In this document: positions 26,265-36,100 of the stretch, piece after piece | Layout: each line of letters opens with the position of its first letter | Numbering within the stretch: the first letter of the stretch is position 1 | Source of the DNA: Oreocharis arfaki | Taxonomy: Eukaryota > Chordata > Aves > Passeriformes > Paramythiidae | DNA length: 64,000 bases | Reading direction: 5' to 3' | NCBI GenBank assembly: GCA_013398015.1 | Contig: VZRR01005769.1 | Span: 860,900-924,899 of the forward strand | Position numbers and translations under genes: made by a program | Notes under the pieces: generated by a model | The model's database searches: none | The model's input: the letters and a program-made list of their open reading frames with translations, nothing else | What the model was told of the DNA's origin: nothing

Positions 26265-26662
26265 CAGGATAGTAACAAAGGGAGTGTGTCTGAAAGCCAA
26301 TGGTCTTTCCCTGTGGGGCAGGAGTTGGCCAGGGTCTCCAGACCTTCCATGGCTGCAAACACCTCCTCAACCAAGGGCAAACTGTCTATGAGGTGAAGGC
26401 ACTGATGAAGGATATGTTCTGGGGCTGCCAGCAGCCGCTGACAGACTTGCATCAACTTGGTGAGTCCCAATGTGAGTGGCTCCATGAGCAATTTCCTCTT
26501 TCGAATGTTCTTGATCTTGTTTCGAAGCTCCCAGAGGTTTAAAGCTGTCTCCTCATCCCTGTCTCTGTGATGTGAGAGAGAAGTCTTTGTAGTTTCTAAT
26601 GGAAAGCTGTCATAGGCAGAAGTTAAAAGGGGATTTCTTTTGCATCCCTTTGCTTCCCAAAG
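26265..26662 (-). pseudogene. Protein-like minus-strand segment, family not recognised
   Basis: The minus strand is open from a TGA at 26663-26665 down to a stop at 26114, about 183 codons, and about 130 of these read like real protein rather than chance. The region upstream of 26490 contains RDEETALNLWELRNKIKN followed by a basic IRKRK stretch. Next comes a Leu-rich, probably helical part with words such as LTLGLTKLMQVCQRLL, HQCLHLIDSLPLVEEVF and GLETLANS. Codon choice and the balance of charged and aliphatic residues differ from other frames in the window. There is no ATG at the start of the open part (the first Met is internal), no convincing splice acceptor upstream and no clear donor. 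The final 50 or so codons, below about 26262, appear to run into an older repeat. I do not recognise the family. It may be a fragment of a processed pseudogene, a captured exon, or an unannotated exon of a minus-strand gene. The CpG island lies about 1 kb away, at lower coordinates, downstream for a minus-strand transcript. Confidence 0.45.
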
Positions 26663-26765
26663 TCAGACATTTAACACAAAGAACCTGACTTTTCTACAGA
26701 AAAAGCTAGTTAAACAGAATGTGTGAATTCCTGTTATCAGATATTTTTATTATCCACCCTGAAAA

Positions 26766-26955
26766 AATCCCATCAGCAGAGTCATAAGCACAAGCTTGCT
26801 TTCGTGAATTCATGCTGACTTTTCATAATTAAATCAGAATTTCCCCAAGCCTGACTCTGAGTAGTATTTAATTTTTTTCCTACTGCTGCAGTTAGACAAG
26901 CTCTGAATGTTTCTTGCTTCAGAGCCTTTCCAGTCACCTTTCCAGAGGAGGAAGA
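26766..26955 (-). mobile_element. Old CR1-type LINE relic, second part
   Basis: On the + strand an AAGCTTGCTTTCGTGAATTC stretch is followed directly by ATGCTGACTTTTCATAATT. This matches, with much divergence, the antisense repeat motif 'GGTGAATCCATGCTGACT' that in the intact family lies a few hundred bases beyond the CATCAGCAA and GGTCATTGAT words seen at 26036-26100. It is therefore probably the continuation of the same relic beyond the intervening segment. The right-hand limit is uncertain and runs into a MIR SINE. Confidence 0.4.
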
Positions 26956-26962
26956 TAGCCTG

Positions 26963-27080
26963 TCTAGTGCACTGGGCTGGGACTTGAGAGACCTGGATTT
27001 AAAACTAGCTAAGATGCAGGTTGGCTGTGTGAACTTCGGCAAAAGACCTAACCTACTATATGCCCTAATACCACGTTTCT
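26963..27080 (+). mobile_element. MIR-family SINE relic, sense
   Basis: The order of words follows the MIR core and 3' part: CACTGGGCTGGGACTTGAGAG, then ACCTGGATTTAAAACTAGCT, then GGCTGTGTGAACTTCGGCAA and GACCTAACCT, ending in a degraded TTTCTGAG. These correspond to the MIR segments around 'GAGACCTGGGTTCAAATC', 'GCTGTGTGACCTTGGGCAAG' and 'CTTAACCTCTCTGAGCCTCAG'. MIR copies are ancient in amniotes and rare and decayed in birds. Confidence 0.7.
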
Positions 27081-27089
27081 GAGCAGAGA

Positions 27090-27822
27090 CAGTAATTTAC
27101 TATCATTCAGGAGGCCTGCACAGATAAATGTGACGTGCTGAGATGCATGAAAAAAATAACTATTACATTATTTTCATGACAATATAACATTTCTTTATCG
27201 AATTACCTTGGTTGAAGATGCAATTCCTCAAAGGCAGTGGATGTCTAACTACAAGAGGAATTAGACACCTAAACAAATATTTTTGAGGCACCAGGCCCAA
27301 GTTTACATCACCAGACTGGCTTCAGCAGTGAGTCCAGCCTTTTTAAACAGAGCTGCCTGAGTAAGAGATACTGTTGTAGCTCCATTTTAACTGAAGAGGT
27401 CTTTGCAGAGGTGTGCCTGTGGCTGCATCTGAGCTGAGCAGGGGGCTGCTGGTGGGCACCACACTCTGTTGGGGTACATTTCTACACCCCTTGGTGCTGT
27501 CTCCTGCTCCCTCCCCACCAGCCTCTGGAGGAAGATGAAGCAAATGCATTTTCCTTTCAAGCGGGAGATCCACACTACCTTCCTGGCTGGTTTTCAGAAA
27601 GCTGCACAGTACTGTGGTAAAAAAAAGACTCTGGCTGCAGAAGAAGAAAAGAAAAAACAACAAAAAAACTTGTGCCTGCTGTTGTATCACATTCACTCAT
27701 GCACTCACCCCACAGTTAGCATTCCTCTGGCAGGACATCCTGTCTCCAGTTCCTTGCTAAAAAAAAAACACACACCAGAAAACCCCTAGAAGAAAATTAG
27801 ATTCCTTCACTAGTTATGCATA
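27090..27822. other. Non-coding stretch
   Basis: AT-rich sequence with A-rich runs near 27618-27670 and 27759-27768. Open frames on both strands around 27343-27789 are chance-like. No gene is recognised. Confidence 0.55.
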
Positions 27823-27824
27823 AC

Positions 27825-27950
27825 ATTATTATGTCTATTTTGCAGATGGGCTGGTTGAATTGAGGTAAAATTTTGACTTTTTCAGAGAACACCTGAAAGT
27901 GCTCTATTCTTAGAATTGTGGATTCTGTCTTGATTCTCAAACTCAAAATT
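27825..27950 (-). mobile_element. Probable MIR-family SINE relic, antisense
   Basis: The + strand begins ATTATTATGTCTATTTTGCA then GATGGGCTGGTTGAATTGAGG, which fits antisense MIR 'ATTATCCCCATTTTACAGATGAGGAAACTGAGG'. The following bases match only loosely, with an AGAATTGTGGATTCTGTCTT stretch in place of the 'GGGATTCGAACCCAGG' part. Very diverged. Confidence 0.45.
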
Positions 27951-30900
27951 TCAACCTGTAAGACCAGGAGAGAATTTGTCAGACATGGGCAAAGGATCAG
28001 CATTGATAGCACAGTGTGTATTTCTGATCCTATAATGGGGAAGCAGCTGCAAACTCTGCATCCTCATCTCATATCTCAGATGCATTCAACCCTGCATGCG
28101 TTGCACAGTACACAAGAAGTGTCCTTTGTTTCATTCCATTTTGATTTTAATGACACAATTTTAAAACCGCTACAGAGAAAGCATTTTTTTTACGGATACA
28201 CATGAAGGTGTTGTTCATCAAACAAATGGGTTGAGGAATTATTTGGGTGCTCCAGAACAAAGAATTACACTGACTATCACCACAGACATTCTGAATAGGA
28301 ACAATTTACCATAGAGGGCTGTGGCTTCAGGAGGAGGATAATGGTGAGTGTTAGTTTTGTCCACTTTCTGTAGCAATGAAGAAATAAAGAGGCTGTAAGT
28401 GGATTCATTTGCGGTTCAGTTGAGAAGTGGCAGTCAGAACAAAAGAGGAGGGCAACAAAGTCCAGACTGAAATGATGAAGAGTCAGAGAAAGAAAGGCAA
28501 CTTTAAAAAATCCAAATAATATAAGTTTTTTGTCTAGAAACAAAAATAAAAGCAAAGTATATTTGCTGTGCCCTCAGAAGTTATAAATGATGAAATGAAT
28601 TCATAGAGTGCACTTGCATACACAGGTGCTGCCGTTACGGATATACATTATAAATCTGCAGGGCACTAAAGTGATTACTCTTTCTCCCATGTCTCTGAAT
28701 GCCATATTTTTCCAGCATGCTGGATCCCATCTGGTCTCAAAATTCTGTCATTCTTCAGACATTTCAATTTCTTGATTACCTGTCAGGTTATGACCCTCAA
28801 TTGTTTTTCTTTTTTAATATATCTTGCTGTTCACTTGGGAGATGTCCATGTGTTTCTGACATCTGCCACCCAATCCCCTCCATGAGCCCCATGACAAAGC
28901 ACTAATTATTGTGTTTATTTCAACAGTATCCTCACCTCCTTTCAAGAAAAGACCCAGGCTTTCTCCCAGAGCACCCATACTGATCATAGTTCTTATATTT
29001 GTGCTCTTCCGTAGTTTACCATAACTGTCTCCAGGTTTTTCATTGTGAAAGAATGTCCTTTGAATCCAGAAGGATTGCTCTTCAAGGTCACAGCTGAAGG
29101 TGTTATGCAGCAACTATTTCCACTGTACTCCTTAAATGGATAAGCTTATTTTCAGTTCCACTGCCAACCAGGACTGTATCCCATCCGTTGCTCTTCCTAC
29201 GAGGAAGAATTCTTCAATTTCCATTAATTCTAAAAACAAAGGCATGGTTGATTGTTTTGAAAAGTAAATGCTCTCGTTACTGGAAGAATCAAATTTTAAA
29301 TCTGGATCCTTATTTCCACCTTTCTTCCCATGTTCTTCTCATTTTAATGGCTTAATAACATGGGAAACATATGAGGAAATTCTTGCCCTAAGTAAATATG
29401 CAGCAGGTGTGAACTTTTGATCCGGACTTGTAAGCTACTCTTTGGTCCCTTGTGATGACAAAGGATCATTCAGAATCCAGGGTTTAACCAGTTTTGTGTT
29501 GTTTTCTGTGACCACAACCATCATAAGTACTTGGTTCTTTGTGTGGAGTCCGAAGATCAGGTTGAACTTCTTTTGCTGCTGTAGCAAGGGTGGGAACCCT
29601 TCAGTGGAATACAAAGCAGGCAGAGCCAATGGAAAAGGCAAAGGAAAGACAGTGGGACTCTCCTGTGCAGCAGCCATCTCCCATTTCTCAGCTAAATTAA
29701 CCTTCCCCTCACCAGAGAGAGGATTTTTTTCCTTGCTCTGGTCAGCTGGGTCTAATTTCTCCCTATCTAAATCTTAACAGATGGCATCAATAGCCAGTGC
29801 CCGTAGGTTATGTGGTGAACATGGTTTTTCCAGTGCATGATCAGTACGTGGTGGTGGGATCTCTTCCTTTTAGAATCTTTCTTGGGGAATGCTTAATGGT
29901 AGACTTTGAACGAGTTCAAGCAGGGCCTAAGTGACAGACTGCTTATGCTAGCCAAGGTGGAAGGGACTGTGAACACCTGCAAAACCTTTGTCTCTAAGGG
30001 AATTTTATTGGCATGAATGCCAATAAACATTATGATAATCACTTTTTTGGACTTGGATGCCCACGTTCCATTGAAATCAGCTTTTAGATATATACGTAAT
30101 TTGGCAAGATCCAGGACGAATATTGGTTTTATTTGTACAGCTGAAGAGTAGTGTTGCCTAACACTATGAAGATTATAATGTAAAAGTATATGAGCCATAA
30201 AGCTCGCTTTCACTGTGCTTGTTTCTACTTCTTTCACTGCACTGATATTTTTCTTCTTATCCTTCACTAATGCCATTAATACATAACATTTTATTTTCTA
30301 CTAAAGTCATTTGAATCTATTCATAATCAAGAGCTTTTAAGCAGCAGATGAAAGTGAGAGTTAGGAATCAGCTTTTTAGGAAATTAAAGAATTTACTTCA
30401 TTTGCAAATGACCATGGTGCTTATAGAAGTAACCCCTGCATTAAAGGATTAGTATTACAAGCATGAGCAGGCCACAGTGCCCTGGAAGTGAACTTGGATT
30501 GCAGTAGGGTCAGGTCTGAATGAGAATTAGTTTTTGCCAAAATTGTGCCCTCAGAGGATTACATGTTGCTCTCAAGAGGCCAATCCAGACAAAGACTAAA
30601 TCCACACATAGGAAAAATGGTGCCATTTGTACTGTTCAGGACATTGTGGGTTCTGGAAAAGATACAACATTTACATTATTCAATCTACATTTTATTTGAT
30701 AGTGTCATTGTCAGGCAGTACTTACAAGAGTAACAGGGCTGATGAGCAGTTGCTTGATGAGCAGTAGGCTTCAGACTTGCATACTTTAAGTGGAAATACT
30801 GATATTTCTTTTTACTGAAGCCTGTAATACTGAATTTTACAGGATACTGCTTTAGTTATCTCATTGTCTTACAACCCCAAGCAACTTTTTGACGTATTGT

Positions 30901-32735
30901 ATTGATTAAAGCAAGAGAAAGTTGGGCATTTCAGCATAATCTATGCCAACTCAAACTAGTAATTAGAACAGCTAATTAGCTATTGGTATCTGATTTTATA
31001 TTAATCAGGAAATAAGATAACAGAAACAATACACACAAGTCTTGTTTGGTAATAAGGAGTTTGGTTTCTCGAGCCTAGCAGTGATCATTAATTTTGCTGT
31101 GTTTTGATTTAGTGTTTGTGTTAATATATTCCAGTATGTCTGAGGATATGAAAGTAACACCTGGTGTGCTCTGTGCAAATGCTTTTTTGCTTCAGGAGAA
31201 AAGCCAAAGGGGAAATGCAGCTAAACCTAGAGCACCATTATAAACAGTCTGGTGGGGATCAATGCCTATACTTTCTTCAAAAAAGCAAATGGAAATACGT
31301 GTTTCTGTTTGTATGTTTGTATCTATGTAGAAAGAATGCAGGGGGTAGTGCAGACAGAGCAGTTGTGCTGAGAAGGTTTTTGACGTCTTTTGTACAGTGC
31401 AAGGGGTTCTACATGCAGGTTATTGTTTACATCTATGCTCAGTGTATGTTTGCAATTTGTTAGTGGAGGCAGTAAGCCCAATTAAAAGAAAAACCCTCTG
31501 TGCTCAGTTTTAATTTTGCTGATATCCCAAGACTGTCAAAGGTAGATATTCCACCTGGATTTCATCTTGCCAGCGGTGAGCTTTGCTAGACTGGAATGAA
31601 AATAAAGACACTTCACTGCCTTTTATTTCCTCAGCTTCAAAACAGTCTCTTCTCTCCCTGGGATCAATGCTCTTCTCCTTATGCAGAACTGATCTGGTAA
31701 CTCACATAGTTAGCTTATTACATGTAAAAGAAAAAAAAAGACACTTCAGGAATAAAAGGCAGGGTCACTGATCACAAGACACAAAACCAGAACGATGTTC
31801 ACACCAAGCCAGTGTGCCGGATTGCTGAAAAAATGTGGCATATACTTGGTCAACTTTAGCAAAGACAGAAGTATCCACTTTTTAATTTCAGTATATAAAT
31901 ACATCAATGTCCTTTGAAGATAGCTTTTATTCTATTACGCCTTTTCAAGAAAGGTTGGTAGCTGAATCAGACCCTTTATCAGATGGCATTTCCCACTGGT
32001 ATAATACCTACAGATGAAAACAAAATTAATTCTGGCTATATCGTTCACGTTATTAAACTCATCTTTAAAATGGGAAACTGGAGCCTACCTTTGTGTGACA
32101 GAAAGCCAGAGAGATTTGTTCAGACCTCCCATATATCTTATATTTAATAGTGTAAGATAGGCAAAACCATCTTCTTTCTTATATCCATCCACCCCATGTG
32201 CATTTGCCTCCCACTGTTTTGTACTTTCATGTATTATTAGGCACCCTTACAAGCATTCTAGAATTATTAGCACATGGAAACTGGAGCTTATTGTAGGCAG
32301 TGTATCTCTACATTAGCATAGCATCTCTGGTTCAATGAGATGTGGTGTAGCTTCAGCAGGAATTTTCTAGCCTGTGAGGTGAACATAGTGGTCAGTGGAG
32401 CTGAAGGGATAGCTACATCAGCTAATTTACACACTGCCAAATGCATTTCTGCAGCTGTACTGGAAGAAAACGAAAATCCTACTCTCTAACAAGCCTTCCT
32501 GAAGGCAGTATGAGAAAATGATTACATGCATAATAAGCCCATGAAATCTCAAATCTCAGCTTTGGGCTCTTCAGACGTGGAATTTTGACTCATGCATACT
32601 TCTGTATGAAACCTGAAAGTCTAAGAAGACTTTAGCCTATAGCAGGAATTCCTTCTACGCCTTGGGATGCTTTGTCTGCTTCCCACTTTCCTCTCCTTCC
32701 CCCCACCCCCCATCCCCTGCCTGGAAAAAAAAATG
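27951..32735. other. AT-rich non-coding stretch
   Basis: About 4.8 kb with no supported gene. An 11-bp inverted repeat lies at 30004-30027. A short direct repeat of TGATGAGCAGT lies near 30739-30765. Open frames (at most 127 codons, on - around 29893-30276) show no family features. Confidence 0.55.
30004..30027. repeat. 11-bp inverted repeat, NFI-like core
   Basis: Arms at 30004-30014 and 30017-30027 are perfect reverse complements around a 2-base GA spacer. The centre reads TTGGCATGAATGCCAA: two inverted TTGGC half-sites with a 6-base spacer. NFI dimers prefer a 5-base spacer, so this is a near-match, not a clean site. Confidence 0.85.
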
Positions 32736-32830
32736 CACACACACACACACACACACGGAGAGAGAGAGAGACATGCAAAGCAAAGCAAAGCAAAGCAAAG
32801 CAAAGCAAAGCAAAGCAAAGCAAAGCAAAG
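32736..32830. repeat. Compound microsatellite (CA)n-(GA)n-(CAAAG)11
   Basis: A CA run of about 21 bases (32736-32756) is followed by a GA run (32758-32771) and then 11 uninterrupted CAAAG units (32776-32830). The perfection of the 55-bp pentanucleotide block implies recent slippage and probable length variation among individuals. Repetitive-protein open frames across it (for example SKAKQSKAKQ) are artefacts of the repeat. Confidence 0.97.
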
Positions 32831-32971
32831 GAAGTCAAAAGAGAAAGAATGTGAGAATGTCTACAAAAAGTCAGGTTAAATATCCGCCTTGCCTAGTTAG
32901 CTTTTCACTGAGGGGTGGCCAATGGCTGATGGCCAGGAGAGATGGAAATGTTAGGCAAAGGTGAGTAATCA

Positions 32972-33176
32972 CCCTTTTCTTTACAGAAGGAGTGATTAGA
33001 CACTGGAATGGGCTGTGCAGGGAGGTGGTGGAGTCACTGTCCCTGGAGGTGTTTAAGGGAATACTTGACCTGGCACTCCGTGCCATGGTTTGGTTGACAA
33101 GGTGGTGTTTGACAGTCATAGATTGGAGTTGATGATCCCAGAGGTCATTTCCACCCTGATTTTGTGATTCTGTGAT
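32972..33176 (+). mobile_element. CR1 LINE 3' end, about 205 bp, 5'-truncated
   Basis: This is a classic avian CR1 tail: TTCTTTACAGAAGGAGTGAT, CACTGGAATGGGCTG, GGGAGGTGGTGGAGTCACTG, TCCCTGGAGGTGTTTAAGG, GTGCCATGGTTTGGTTGACA and GATGATCCCAGAGGTCATTT. It ends in the diagnostic short direct repeats ATTTTGTG-ATTCTGTG instead of a poly-A tail. CR1 copies are normally truncated at the 5' end by incomplete reverse transcription, as here. Only the last part of the ORF2/3' UTR region is present, so it encodes nothing functional. Divergence from the remembered consensus is moderate. Confidence 0.95.
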
Positions 33177-36100
33177 AAAGTGACCCTTCCCTAGTATATT
33201 TTTGAACTCTCCAGCAATCTGTAGGTCAGGGGAGCCTTGAACCAAAGAAGATTTCTTGTTTCTTGATAGGCCTTCATGTTGCCCAGTAAGCATTTTTCTA
33301 AAAGTTTTTCCATGCCCAGAAATACCTGCCACCCACAACAGCCTCCAGCTCTGCGTTCCGTAGCTTAGCCTTGTGTTCCAAGAAGGATCTGGTCTCACTG
33401 TGCTGGTGCACTGTCAAGTCCCTTTGCACATACACTGAAAGCCAGATCCTTGATCTCCGGCAGATGTGAGGAATGCAGAGAGCCCCATTCATCCTGAAGA
33501 CAGCCTGTCTGGGGGACAGGATTGGTGAGGAATTCATTGCCATCGTTGCTGCTGCAGAGGGGTTTTTGAGAAATGAAACCCCTGAAGAAAGGAACCTTAT
33601 GGGGACGCTCAGCTGATTACCAGCCAGGTTACAATGGCAGATGGATAACTGTGCTGCAAATTCACGTGATGCAAAAGCAGAAGCTGCTTTTGGGCACCTC
33701 TCTTTCCCAGTACCACCTAGGCAGGACTTCAGAAGTCTCAGAGGGTAGGAGCACATGAAAGCTTGTTTGAAGTCCTCTAGCCAGACCTGGTTTAGTTCAA
33801 ATGACACTGGTGGAGGTATGAAGAGGGCAAAAAGGGAGGCAGCTGCTCCTGCAGAGTGTCCAAATGTTAGTCAGCATCACAGAAACATGCCTGGGGAGAG
33901 TGTTGTGACTACAGAAGCAAGTAACCCATTTCCCAAAAGTCACTTTTAGCCTGCATAGCCCCTGTAGAGGCTGGGACAGGAAATGTTACATTATCCCCAA
34001 GGCAATGCAGTAGTGGCTTTTGGAAATTGGCAATTTCCACAGCCACAACTTCCAAAGTTTGAATTTCAGCTGATGGGTCAGCACCCAGGTTTTTCTGCAG
34101 GATGAACCCAAGCTCATCTCAGCTTCTGTTTCCAACAGATGATGTTCAAGATGCCTCACCCAGGCTTATAATACGTCGAACCACCTTTTGAATTGCCCAT
34201 ATCTGTGTGTACAAGATGTTATGTTTGGCACCACATTTGGTGCCCTGGGCTAACGGAGAGGATCGGAGGACGGAAGAGCTCACTCCAGCCTTGTAGCTCC
34301 CCACGCCTTGACACCAATGGTCAGTGCCTGGATCACCCAGTGGTGTCTCACAACATATCCAGCAACCCACAAACTGGTAAGAACTGTAATGTACCAGCCT
34401 TACTCTGGGGGGACACAGGTCTATCATCATAAGTATGAATTGTGTGGTCCATGTGCATTCAGCTCTTTCATCAGCTGTGAGAGACCTGACTGCTATGAAT
34501 GTGTTGCCTTTTTTTTTTTTCTGTGGCCAGGGAAAAGAAAATAATACTTCTCATGAATACTTGTGTAGGATGACTACAAAGAAGGTATTCAGTGGGATTA
34601 GATATATTTTCATTCCACTAAAATGTGTGTGCCATTTTTTGTCTCACAGTACTTGTTCAGTGTTGGAAACAGCCAATCAAGCCACAAATTTGGCTTTATT
34701 TTTAAATTGCAACCAAAGCCATAAAGCTGAACAAGGCAGAATTTCAAGTAAACCAGCCAGTTCCTCTCATCTGCTATGGACCTCTGCAGCAAGCTGTTTT
34801 ACAGTACCTATTCTTCCTCATAACCATATCGTTTTTCTCCAGGGGATCATTTTAAGCTTTAGAAACTGCAGAAGCCATCCTAAAGCCATTTTTCCTGAAG
34901 GGAGTACTTAAATGGAAAAGAACCCTCTTCTCTTGATTTAGAGTGTGTAAAATGCTATCCTGATCCTACCAGGCTGAAAGCTGCCGTCCTCATTCTTTCC
35001 CAAAACTCTTGCATCTGCAAAGGGACCACTGTATGCAAAAAGGCAGTGCATGAGCTTAGCAGCACGCCCATGTGTTTTGCATTGTAAGAGGGGGCCTAAG
35101 AAGCCATTTCCCTTGCACTTTTCAGAGAAACCTCCCTTTTATTACAGAAAGCTTAATCTGCTGGCATGAAAATTATAACCCACTGAAAATCCGCTCAGAA
35201 TCTTGAGACAATCCCATTTTCAGACACTGAATCTTTTCAGTTACTTTTAAAAATTTTCTCAATTTTTTTTGTCTGTTTGTTCTTTTTGTTGTTGTTATAG
35301 TGCCGTGTCTCCTGGTTGCTTCACATAAAAAAAAATAAATCAGGATTACCAGCATACCACAAATGAGTCTTTACTTCAAATATGTCCTTCCTGGTGGGAA
35401 GTAGTAAATATGATGAGAGAGAAAAATTGTTCCTGGGAGATTTTCAACCTAATTTAGTAGACTTCAGATATCTGATTGTCCTGGGAACTCTGTGCTTGCA
35501 GCTCCCATTAATTTCAGTAGCAGGTGTCTAAATATTTCTCATACCCAGAGGTTCACATATTTGTAGGAGGATGTAGATAAGGTTTGGGTAAGCATATAGC
35601 AATTCTCAGGTTAAACAAAGCAGAACTTCTTGCCTCTTGTTGTTCTCGTAATGCTACTTATTGCTGGATATTAAATATGCAGGTGATGAGTGTGCACCAA
35701 GCTGATCTGAGAGAGAACTAGAGGATGGTTTCTATTTCCAAAAGCACAATGCCCTCCATGTAGATGTGGGGCACAATTTGTAAACTCTCTTTAGTGTGAA
35801 CACTGAAATTTCCTCACTGGGCTTCTTAAATTTTGGAAGAAAAATGGAACAAAGGTCATTGATTACATCATCTGTTTTCAGAGATTTGCTCTCTTAATGG
35901 AAGCCATTTTATTCCTCCCCTCACCACTTTTTGGTCCCTGTAGGGAGGAGTATGCCCTATCCCAGGATGAACTTGCTGTGATTCAGAAGAAAGGAAGCCC
36001 ACAAGTCTCAAAGAGTACATGACTCATGCTTCCAAGGAGATGTCTTGCTATTAATGTAATGATTTAAAGATGACTACAATGAGAGGACAATGGGACAAGT

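Noticed and set aside
32662..32964. Lys/Ser/Gln repeat protein frames (SKAKQSKAKQ) across the microsatellite
   Set aside because: These are translations of the CAAAG and CA/GA simple repeats in all frames, not genes.
33298..33807. 169-codon minus-strand open frame
   Set aside because: Composition is unremarkable, no known motif was found, and it starts next to a CR1 tail. Treated as chance.
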